Positions 33,906-43,471 of a stretch of 64,000 bases of DNA are shown one piece after another; position 1 is the stretch's first letter, and the number at the start of each line of letters is the position of its first letter. Position numbers and translations under genes: made by a program. Under the pieces are notes generated by a model, which had not been told where the DNA came from, made no database searches, and was given only the letters and a program-made list of their open reading frames with translations. Location of the stretch: the NCBI RefSeq assembly GCF_913062585.1, contig NZ_CAJXWX010000002.1:272849-336848 (forward strand), read 5' to 3'. The stretch is from an uncultured Sphingomonas sp. GTDB taxonomy: Bacteria > Pseudomonadota > Alphaproteobacteria > Sphingomonadales > Sphingomonadaceae.

Positions 33906-34802
33906 CTATAGCAAGCCGTTGGCGCGATACCACCGTGCCGTATCCGCCAGCCCCTTGGAAAGCACGATGGCCGGTTCCCAAAGCGCGGGGTCGGGGCGGC
34001 GCGCGGGGTCGGCGGTCCAGTCGGGATGGCAGAGATAGCCGACCCGGTCGGGGGTCAGCTTGGCACCATTGCCGCGGAAGCTGCGGTCGATCTTCGCGCC
34101 CAGGCTCAGCAGCGCCTTGGGCAGGTGGAGCGTCATCACGCGCTGCCCCACCGCCGCTCCGATCGCGGCGGCCAGATCGGCATGGGTCAGGACCTGTCCG
34201 TCATCCACCTCCAGCACGGCGCGCGGGCCGTCGGTGGCGACCAGCGTGGTCAACAGCCGCGCGAAATCCTCGACCGCGATCAGCGACAGCTTGCCCGGCG
34301 GCGGCATGAAGGCAAGGCCGAGCCTGGCGGTGCGAAACATGTCCAGCCATTCGGTGTCGTGCGGGCCGTAAATGCCGCTCGGCCGGACGATGGTCCAGTC
34401 GAGACCACTATTCTGCACGACGATCTCGGCCTGACGCTTGGACCAGCCATAGACCGACAGCTCCGGCTCGCGCGCCGACAGCGAGGAGACATGGACGAAG
34501 CGTTTGATGCCCGCCGCCTTCGCCGCCTCGACCATGGCGCGGGTGCCGTCGATATTGCCCGCGACAAAGCCCTCGCGGTCGGGCGCGCTCACCACGCCCG
34601 CGATATGCAGCACCGCGTCGGCGCCCTCGACCAGCGTGGCGAGGCTCTCCGGCTTGTCGAGCGCACCCGCGATCCAGGTCAGCCCGGCTCGCGAAGGCTG
34701 GGCCCGGCGGGTCAGCGCGCGCAGCGAGAGCCCCGACCCGGCGGCACGGTCCACCACCGCGCGACCGACGAATCCGGTCGCTCCCGTGACGGCGACGATC
34801 AT
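33906..34802 (-). CDS. cerR: NAD-dependent epimerase/dehydratase-like ketoreductase, CerR candidate
   Basis: Extended short-chain dehydrogenase of 298 residues. It has the Rossmann motif TGATGFVGRAVVD (residues 6-18), HVSSLSA, and the catalytic Tyr118 and Lys122 in YGWSK, with IVRPSGIYGP after. In Caulobacter the homologue next to spt-acp (CerR) reduces the 3-keto group of the ceramide intermediate, so the location argues for the same role. Its ATG overlaps the proB stop by 4 bases and acp follows after 67 bases, so it is transcribed from upstream of proB or further. Confidence 0.83.
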   Translation of the reverse strand: MIVAVTGATGFVGRAVVDRAAGSGLSLRALTRRAQPSRAGLTWIAGALDKPESLATLVEGADAVLHIAGVVSAPDREGFVAGNIDGTRAMVEAAKAAGIKRFVHVSSLSAREPELSVYGWSKRQAEIVVQNSGLDWTIVRPSGIYGPHDTEWLDMFRTARLGLAFMPPPGKLSLIAVEDFARLLTTLVATDGPRAVLEVDDGQVLTHADLAAAIGAAVGQRVMTLHLPKALLSLGAKIDRSFRGNGAKLTPDRVGYLCHPDWTADPARRPDPALWEPAIVLSKGLADTARWYRANGLL

Positions 34803-35899
34803 AGCAGCGCGAGATGGTTGCGGTGGATCAGCGCGGCGCGGGGTGCGTGGCCCAATATCCCGGCCTGCTGGTCCGATCGCGTGCCGATCAGCGCGCGCGC
34901 CTCGGTCGAGTCATATTCGCTGAGGCCACGGGCGATGGTGCCGTTCGGCCCCTCGACCGTGACGAGGTCGCCCCGCGCGAAATGGCCCTGCACGGCGGTC
35001 GCCCCGGCGGCGAGCAGGCTGTTGCCCTCGGCCAGCGCCTTGGCCGCGCCCGCATCCACGGTGATCGCCCCGCGTGCGGTCAGTCCGCCAGCCAGCCAGG
35101 CCTTACGCGCGGGCGCGCTTTTTTCGGCGACGAAGATCGTGTGGCGCGCCGGGGTCGACAGCGGATGGTCGATCCGGCCAGACGCGATGGTGAGATGCGC
35201 GCCCGCACTCACCGCAATGCGCGCGGCGGCAATTTTCGACACCATGCCGCCCGATCCCATGCCCGAGGCGGAGCCGCCATCGGCCATGCCGGACACAGCG
35301 TCGATCCGCTCGACCCGTTCGATATGACGCGCTGTCGGGTTGGTATGCGGGTTGCTGTCGTACAGCCCATCCACGTCGGACAGCAGCAGCACGCCGTTCG
35401 CGCCTGCCGCCTGACCCACCCGCGCGGCCAGCCGGTCATTGTCGCCGAAACGGATTTCCTCGGTCGCGACGCTGTCATTCTCGTTGATGACCGGCACCAC
35501 GCCCAGCCCCAGCAGCCGCCCCAGCGTCGCCGCGGCGTTCAGATAGCGTCGGCGATCCTCCAGATCGTCGAGCGTCACCAGCATCTGTGCGGCGGTCAGG
35601 CCTTGCGCGTGCAGCAGCTCCGCCCAGGCCTGGCTCAGCGCGATCTGGCCGGTTGCGGCGGCGGCCTGTGCGTCCTCGAGGCTTGCGCGGCCGCCCTTAG
35701 GCAGGCCCAGGCGGCGCGCGCCGAGCGCGATCGCGCCCGAGGATACGATGGCGATCTGCTGGCCTTCGCGGACGCGCGTGGCGATGTCGGCGACCAGGCC
35801 GGTCAGCCAGTCGCGACGGACCTCGCCCTCGGGCGTGACCAGGAGGGCGGAGCCTACCTTTACGATCAGGCGATGGCAGGTGGTGGGGGGGAAGATCAT
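34799..35899 (-). CDS. proB: Glutamate 5-kinase
   Basis: Phosphorylates glutamate in the first step of proline biosynthesis. 366 residues: amino acid kinase domain (about 1-255) with VKVGSALL, SSGAIALG, NENDSVATEEIRFGDNDRLAARVG, SDVDGLYDSNP and GSGGMVSKIAAARIA, then a PUA domain (about 275-360). The start at ATG 35899 (MIFPPTTCHRLIVKVGS) gives the normal length; the frame runs upstream only through a repeat. It is coupled to cerR by a 4-base overlap, which is unexpected functionally. A palindromic repeat pair separates it from obgE. Confidence 0.93.
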   Translation of the reverse strand: MIFPPTTCHRLIVKVGSALLVTPEGEVRRDWLTGLVADIATRVREGQQIAIVSSGAIALGARRLGLPKGGRASLEDAQAAAATGQIALSQAWAELLHAQGLTAAQMLVTLDDLEDRRRYLNAAATLGRLLGLGVVPVINENDSVATEEIRFGDNDRLAARVGQAAGANGVLLLSDVDGLYDSNPHTNPTARHIERVERIDAVSGMADGGSASGMGSGGMVSKIAAARIAVSAGAHLTIASGRIDHPLSTPARHTIFVAEKSAPARKAWLAGGLTARGAITVDAGAAKALAEGNSLLAAGATAVQGHFARGDLVTVEGPNGTIARGLSEYDSTEARALIGTRSDQQAGILGHAPRAALIHRNHLALL

Positions 35900-35955
35900 T
35901 GTCAGGTGGAGCGCCACGATTGTCGGTCTCTGTGAGACGTCTTTCCCTCCCCCGG

Positions 35956-36045
35956 CCCCTCCCGCTTGCGGGAGGGGAGAAGAAGGCGCGGAAGGTTTGC
36001 CAAGAATCGCTCCCCTCCCGCAAGCGGGAGGGGATGGGGGAGGGC
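35956..36045. repeat. Palindromic repeat pair, family A
   Basis: Two copies of the 10+2+10-bp palindrome with arms CCCCTCCCGC and GCGGGAGGGG (35956-35977 with centre TT; 36012-36033 with centre AA), the second followed by ATGGGGGAGGGCA and GTCTCACCGAG. Located in the 178-base obgE-proB gap. The same unit is at 22.8 kb and within gspE. Confidence 0.85.
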
Positions 36046-36077
36046 AGGGTGTCTCACCGAGCCCGCCGCCAGACGCA

Positions 36078-38783
<2,706 letters not shown>

Positions 38784-38787
<4 letters not shown>

Positions 38788-39254
38788 AACCCCCCGATCA
38801 TCGCGACGCCCTTGGCGGTCAGCGTCCGGCCGGGGGAGGGTACGAAGGGCAAGTTGAGCAGTGGGTCGGCCGATGCGTCGTAGCGGACCGAGACGGTGAT
38901 CATGTTGTCGACCTCCACCGCATCGACCTGCGCCCGGTCGCGCCGCAGCACGCCGGACGCATCGAGCATCCGTCTGGCGCTATCGGCGGCGATGCTCTTG
39001 CGCTCGTTCGCGTCGATCCCTCCCAGCGATGCACGGGCGGCGTCGTTGGCGGCCTGCTGCACCAGATGCGCGGTCAGGAAGTAATCGCCATAGCTGACGA
39101 TCCCCATCAGCAGCGCGAGCAGGAAGGGCAGAAGCAGTGCGAATTCGACCGCGGCGACACCGCGTCGATCGCGGAGTACGCGTCCAAGACATGGGGCGCC
39201 GCCGCCATGGCGAAAGGCGCGTGCGATACTGGTTTCCGTAGCGAAATGGGTCAC
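38784..39254 (-). CDS. tadE: TadE-like minor pseudopilin
   Basis: A 156-residue TadE-family protein. The signature GVAAVEFALLLPFLLALLMGIVSYG (residues about 32-56) follows a basic leader containing RDRR, as in pseudopilins processed by the TadV prepilin peptidase. It starts at GTG 39254, supported by GAGGG 7 bases upstream; no ATG fits. A hairpin in the leader overlaps that Shine-Dalgarno. Coupled to tadG by overlapping stop and start. Confidence 0.82.
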
Positions 39255-39263
39255 CGGAAAACC

Positions 39264-39304
39264 CTCTGCGGCGTGTTGTCGTGGGACTAAAAAGCGCCGC
39301 AGAG
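39264..39304 (-). promoter_or_regulatory. Leader hairpin next to the tadE Shine-Dalgarno
   Basis: Perfect 10-bp arms CTCTGCGGCG (39264-39273) and CGCCGCAGAG (39295-39304), loop 21 bases. On the tadE mRNA the 3' arm ends in GAG, which is the first part of the GAGGG Shine-Dalgarno, 10 bases before the GTG start, so folding should lower translation. There is no T-run, which argues against a simple terminator. Confidence 0.45.
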
Positions 39305-39528
39305 TCTTATCAACTGCCTAACGTTCCGTTCGCGGAGATGTTTTTACGGCAGGGCCATAAAAGAGTGGCCAAAATGAACTTGTGCCATGAGAAATGGCAC
39401 CTGGGTACTGTCCAAAGTGGCGAATATCCCAAGCGTCGACTGATGATGCTAGTCCAGAGCCGGTGCAATTTTCATGGCGCATGCGGCCGAATCGCTCCGA
39501 TCCCTATCGAGTCGACATGGTGCGACCC

Positions 39529-39553
39529 GCGCCCGGAGCGTTACTCCGGGCGC
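39529..39553. terminator. Stem-loop after the GNAT gene
   Basis: 10-bp perfect stem GCGCCCGGAG / CTCCGGGCGC, loop CGTTA, five bases after the GNAT stop on the - strand. No clear T-run. The remaining bases of the 39255-39557 gap (303 bases) hold the tadE leader hairpin and a short GTGCCA/TGGCAC stem near 39385-39403 but no gene that I can see. Confidence 0.5.
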
Positions 39554-39557
39554 AAGG

Positions 39558-40106
39558 TCAGGCGGCCAGCGGCATCATCTTGTTTCGCTCGTCATCCAGG
39601 TCGAGCGCATAATGGATGCTGGGCGACGGGCCCGCGCGCCCGGCCGAGGCGCGCGCCATGCGCTGCCCCGTCGTACGAAAGCCGAGCTTGGTCAGGACAT
39701 GGCCCGATGCGGGGTTGTCGGCAAAGTGCCAGGCGCCCAGCCGCGCGATGGGCAGGGCGTGGCGCGCCATGGCGATGACCGCGCGACCCGCCTCGGTCGC
39801 ATAGCCGCGCCCCCAGGTCGATGGGGTCAGCCAATAGCCGAGTTCATGCCCCGTATCGCCATGGATGATCGCGATGCCGCCGATCAACTCGGGCGCACCG
39901 CCGCGATCGAGCGCGGTGATCAGGAAGCGGGGCTCGGTCGGGCCGCAGGGCTGGGCCAGCCACTGCTCGGCATCGGCCAGGGCATAGGGGTGGGGAACGC
40001 GGGCGACCATGCGGGCGATCGCTTCGTGCCCGATGGCCCGGGTCAGGGGAACGGCATCTTCCGGCCAGGCTGGCCGCAACAATAATCTTGGGGTCCGCGC
40101 GAACAT
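39558..40106 (-). CDS. GNAT family N-acetyltransferase (RimJ/RimL-like)
   Basis: A 182-residue acetyltransferase with ETTERLxLRP-like opening MFARTPRLLLRPAWPEDA, GYWLTPSTWGRGYATEAGRAVIAMA (acetyl-CoA loop W-GRGYATE) and ADNPASGHVLTKLGF. This pattern is typical of RimJ/RimL and YjdJ-type enzymes acting on protein N-termini or small amines. ATG 40106 gives the normal start; the open frame upstream overlaps the rpmA terminator. The substrate is unknown. Confidence 0.83.
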   Translation of the reverse strand: MFARTPRLLLRPAWPEDAVPLTRAIGHEAIARMVARVPHPYALADAEQWLAQPCGPTEPRFLITALDRGGAPELIGGIAIIHGDTGHELGYWLTPSTWGRGYATEAGRAVIAMARHALPIARLGAWHFADNPASGHVLTKLGFRTTGQRMARASAGRAGPSPSIHYALDLDDERNKMMPLAA

Positions 40107-40198
40107 CACTCGACAACTCCTCGTCGCGTCGACCGCGACCGTGACACATCCGCATGACGGGATGGAGACAGGCCGACCGAAGCGGTGGAGGGAGCATG

Positions 40199-40234
40199 AA
40201 AAAAGGGAGCCGGGGCGACCCGTCTCCCTTTTTT
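40199..40234. terminator. Bidirectional intrinsic terminator after rpmA
   Basis: 11-bp stem AAAAAAGGGAG / CTCCCTTTTTT around a GC-rich 14-base loop. It has T-runs in both directions. It ends the rplU-rpmA transcript (- strand), 58 bases after the rpmA stop. Confidence 0.9.
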
Positions 40235-40292
40235 GCTGGTTCCTGCGCGGAACCCGGGTCACCCTGGTGGGCAACCCGGCGCGGTTGCCCGA

Positions 40293-40559
40293 TTATTCGG
40301 CCGCTGCGGCCAGTTCGACCGAGCAGAATTTACGGCCGAGCTTGCCTTCGTGGAACGCGACGCGGCCATCGACGAGCGCGAACAGGGTATGGTCCTTGCC
40401 CATGCCCACGTTGCGACCCGGATAGAACTTGGTCCCGCGCTGACGCACGAGGATGTTGCCGGCGACGGCTTCCTGGCCGCCGAACTTCTTCACGCCAAGG
40501 CGACGGCCGGCCGAATCACGACCGTTGCGCGACGAACCGCCTGCTTTCTTATGTGCCAT
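40293..40559 (-). CDS. rpmA: 50S ribosomal protein L27
   Basis: An 88-residue L27, near the peptidyl transferase centre of the large subunit. [24 protein letters not shown] and [26 protein letters not shown] are diagnostic. The N-terminus has no cleavable extension as found in Firmicutes. It follows rplU with a 42-base gap and ends before a strong intrinsic terminator. Confidence 0.98.
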   Translation of the reverse strand: MAHKKAGGSSRNGRDSAGRRLGVKKFGGQEAVAGNILVRQRGTKFYPGRNVGMGKDHTLFALVDGRVAFHEGKLGRKFCSVELAAAAE

Positions 40560-40601
40560 TGCGAACTACTCCTGATTTCGTTGGGGTGGCGCGGCTGAAA
40601 T

Positions 40602-40901
40602 TCAGGCGCCGACCGACACGATCTTCAGGATCGTGTGCTGCTGACGATGACCGTTGCGACGACGATAGTTGTGGCGACGGCGCTTCTTGAAGACGATGAC
40701 CTTGTCGGCCTTCGCCTGAGCAATGATCTCGGCGGCGACCGTGATGCCGTCGACCGCCTTCAGCTCCGAGCCTTCGCCCGCCAGCAGAACGTCACCCAGC
40801 GTCACCGACGCGCCGGCTTCGCCCTCGATCTTCTCGACGACGATCTTATCTCCGGCGGCGACGCGATACTGCTTGCCGCCCGTGCGCACGACTGCGAACA
40901 T
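40602..40901 (-). CDS. rplU: 50S ribosomal protein L21
   Basis: A 99-residue L21, a 23S rRNA-binding protein: [30 protein letters not shown] and [23 protein letters not shown] are the family signature. ATG 40901 is chosen; an in-frame start 12 bases upstream is not needed. First gene of the rplU-rpmA operon, with a good promoter 63 bases upstream. Confidence 0.98.
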   Translation of the reverse strand: MFAVVRTGGKQYRVAAGDKIVVEKIEGEAGASVTLGDVLLAGEGSELKAVDGITVAAEIIAQAKADKVIVFKKRRRHNYRRRNGHRQQHTILKIVSVGA

Positions 40902-40963
40902 GGCTGTTATCACTTCCCAAATGCATGGCTCCCGCGCGGGAATGCCCGTCGGGAAAGAAAGGT

Positions 40964-40992
40964 CAGCTAGGCAAAGGGACGGCGATTGTCAA
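40964..40992 (-). promoter_or_regulatory. Sigma-70-type promoter for rplU-rpmA
   Basis: On the - strand TTGACA (40992-40987), a 17-base spacer, then TAGCTG (40969-40964). The consensus -35 and ideal spacing make this the best housekeeping promoter seen in the window. The leader that follows has GC-rich inverted repeats (CCCGACGGG and CCCGCGCGGG), possibly autoregulatory. Confidence 0.75.
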
Positions 40993-41026
40993 CCGAGAAT
41001 CCGGTTTTGGGGTCTTCCGTCGGCTA

Positions 41027-41407
41027 TCAATGCCGGTGTTCGCGCCGCAACAGGTAGCGTCCGTCGGCAAAGCCGGTGAACAGGCCGGGAATCGCCGGAT
41101 GCTCGATCGGCTCGTCGCTGTCGTCATGCAGCAGATTCTGCTGGCTGACATAGGCGACATAGCTCGATTCGGCGTTTTCGGCGAGCAGATGGTAGAAGGG
41201 CTGGTCCTTGGCGGGCCGAATGTCCTCGGGAATCGCGTCATACCATTCGTCGCTATTGGCGAAGACGGGGTCGACGTCGAAGATGACGCCGCGAATATCC
41301 AGCATCCGGTGGCGCACGACGTCCCCGATCGCGAACCGCGCGGTCGCGACGATGGGCGCCTGTACGTCCAGGCGCGAGGTGAGGGGGAGGGTGCCGGTAC
41401 GATCCAT
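41027..41407 (-). CDS. hspQ: Heat-shock protein HspQ (YccV-like)
   Basis: A 126-residue YccV-like protein. After a 25-residue extension comes ARFAIGDVVRHRMLDIRGVIFDVDPVFANSDEWYDAIPEDIRPAKDQPFYHLLAEN, the typical HspQ core. E. coli HspQ (hemimethylated-DNA-binding in older naming) acts as a Lon specificity factor. Start is ATG 41407. It lies upstream of rplU on the same strand but separated from it by the rplU promoter. Confidence 0.88.
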   Translation of the reverse strand: MDRTGTLPLTSRLDVQAPIVATARFAIGDVVRHRMLDIRGVIFDVDPVFANSDEWYDAIPEDIRPAKDQPFYHLLAENAESSYVAYVSQQNLLHDDSDEPIEHPAIPGLFTGFADGRYLLRREHRH

Positions 41408-41536
41408 GGTGCTGATTTAATATCTTTGTCGCGTCGCACAAGTTTAGGCGCTTGCAATGCCGAAAAAGCTGATCTAGGAGCGCGCCTCCAATTGACCAGC
41501 CCCTAGCGGACCAGCGCCGCTACGGATCGTCCTCGC

Positions 41537-41626
<90 letters not shown>

Positions 41627-41680
41627 CTTACCTGACAAGCTGCTGATAAGCCTCGGGCGCGCCCCTTCGGCCATGCCGCC

Positions 41681-43255
41681 CTATGCCATGGTCAGGCCCG
41701 GATGGCCCGCCTCGATGGTGAAGCGTGCCAGGTCGCGGGCTGCGGACCTTGCGTCGCGCGCGTCGGCCAGGCCTCTGAAGGTCACATCGCATTGCGCCGG
41801 GGTCAGGTCGACCCGGCCGTAACCGCGCACGAAATTCTCTGCGAAGTGAAAGCCTGTCGTCTGCGCGGCGGTGGATTTGAACAGCGGATCCTCGTTCAGC
41901 GAGGTGATCGAGCCGCCGACGAACTCCGATGCGATCGGCGGCCCGTCCGGCCGGTCGGGATCGCGCAGATCGGTGGCGGCGAAGGCGTGGATGTCGCCGC
42001 TCAGCACGATCGGATTCGGCGTGCCTGCCTGGACCCAGCGATGGAAGATGCGATCGCGCGCCGCCGGGAATCCTTCCCAGCGGTCGACCGAATGGAACAC
42101 CGCGCCCTTGTCGGGCTGTTTGGGGTCGATCGTCGGAAAGGGCGTCATCAGCGTCTGTTGCGCCAGCAGGTTCCAGCGCGCGTGCCGTCCCGCCAGTTCG
42201 CCGTCCAGCCAATGTTCCTGCCGCGTGCCCAACATGCTGAGCCTGGGATCATGGCGGGCGGCACAGTCGGCGACCAGATAATCATAGGCCCGCTTGCCGT
42301 TCGCGTCCGGCGCGGGCTGGCAAGGGCGGTCGTCGCGATATTGCCGGTCGTCCAGAAAGGCGATCCGCGCCAGCCGCCCCCAGTCGAGGCGACGATAGAG
42401 CCGTGCCCAGGGGCCCCGCGGGTGGGAGGCGCGGCGCAGCGGCATATTCTCCCAATAGGCCTGATAGGCCGCCGCCCGGCGGGCGAGGAAGCGGGTCGGA
42501 TCGCCATAATGCTCGTCCCAGCGCCCGGCATAGTCGTTGGAGACCTCGTGATCGTCCCAGATCGTCATCCAGGGCGCGGCGGCATGCGCGGCCTGGAGCA
42601 TCGGGTCCATCTTGTAGCTGGCATAGCGCACCCGGTAGCCGGGCAGGTCGAACGGCTCGGGGTTGAGGTGCGGGCGCAACGCCTTGGGGTTGGGCGCGCC
42701 CTCATAGATATAGTCGCCCAGGAACAGGATCAGGTCGGGATCGTCCGCCACCGCATGGGTCCAGGCGGCATAATGGCCGACCTCATATTTCTGGCACGAG
42801 CCGAAGCAGATTCGCATCCGCTCGACGGCGGCGTCGGGCGCGGGGGCGGTGCGGGTGCGGCCGACTGCGCTGACCTGGCCCAGCGCCTGGAAGCGATAAT
42901 GATAGTCGCGGCCGGGGCGCAGGCCGCCGACCTCGACATGGAGGCTGTGGCCATCCTCTGGCCCGCTGCGGACCTCGCCCGCACGCACGATGCGGTGGAA
43001 CCTGTCATCCTCGGCGACTTCCCAGCGCACCGGCACCCGCGCGCGGCCCATGCCGCCCAGCGGATCGAGCGGTTCCGGCGCGAGGCGCGTCCACAGCACG
43101 ATGCCGTCGGGCAGCGGCTCGCCCGAGGCGACGCCCAGCGAGAAGATCGCCTCAGCGGGCCCGCGCATCAGGGCCATGCTGCCCGAGGCGATGACGAACG
43201 GCGCGGCGAGAAGGGGCGCACCGACAATCTGTCGACGCGTGAAGCGAGAGGCCAT
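41681..43255 (-). CDS. phoD: PhoD-family alkaline phosphatase / phosphodiesterase
   Basis: Secreted metallo-phosphatase of 524 residues. The N-terminus MASRFTRRQIVGAPLLAAPFVIA is a Tat signal with twin arginine. Metal and phosphate ligands appear in CFGSCQKYE, FLGDYIYEG, WDDHEVSNDYAG and LSGDIHAFAATDL. ATG 43255 is chosen; the frame upstream to 43339 would hide the Tat signal. Divergent from a TonB receptor gene, with Pho-box-like repeats between, so phosphate-starvation control is likely. No terminator was recognised in the short gap to tRNA-Ser. Confidence 0.9.
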   Translation of the reverse strand: MASRFTRRQIVGAPLLAAPFVIASGSMALMRGPAEAIFSLGVASGEPLPDGIVLWTRLAPEPLDPLGGMGRARVPVRWEVAEDDRFHRIVRAGEVRSGPEDGHSLHVEVGGLRPGRDYHYRFQALGQVSAVGRTRTAPAPDAAVERMRICFGSCQKYEVGHYAAWTHAVADDPDLILFLGDYIYEGAPNPKALRPHLNPEPFDLPGYRVRYASYKMDPMLQAAHAAAPWMTIWDDHEVSNDYAGRWDEHYGDPTRFLARRAAAYQAYWENMPLRRASHPRGPWARLYRRLDWGRLARIAFLDDRQYRDDRPCQPAPDANGKRAYDYLVADCAARHDPRLSMLGTRQEHWLDGELAGRHARWNLLAQQTLMTPFPTIDPKQPDKGAVFHSVDRWEGFPAARDRIFHRWVQAGTPNPIVLSGDIHAFAATDLRDPDRPDGPPIASEFVGGSITSLNEDPLFKSTAAQTTGFHFAENFVRGYGRVDLTPAQCDVTFRGLADARDARSAARDLARFTIEAGHPGLTMA

Positions 43256-43372
43256 CGATCCGCAACTCCCGAACAGAGAATTACGGCCGCATAAGCCCGA
43301 TTTCTCCACGCCGCCAGAGCTTCGCGGCGAACGGCACATCCTGCGATGGAAAATCGCCAGCCTCTGACGCGC

Positions 43373-43413
43373 CTGTCATGGATTTGACGGTAAAACTGTC
43401 ACGAAAGTGACTT
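43373..43413. promoter_or_regulatory. Pho-box-like repeats between phoD and a TonB receptor
   Basis: CTGTCAT (43373-43379), TTGACGG (43384-43390), CTGTCAC (43396-43402) and GTGACTT (43407-43413), spaced 11, 12 and 11 bases. The unit CTGTCAC-N4-GTGACTT recurs at 47311. PhoB sites in proteobacteria are CTGTCAT-type 7-mers at 11-base spacing. A -10-like TTATCC lies 10 bases downstream on the + strand. The same unit is also a perfect dyad GTCAC-N4-GTGAC. Confidence 0.6.
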
Positions 43414-43471
43414 CGCGCCTGCTTATCCGCCCCGGAAACACAGGCGGATCATCTGCTGGGGGGCATAGAAT

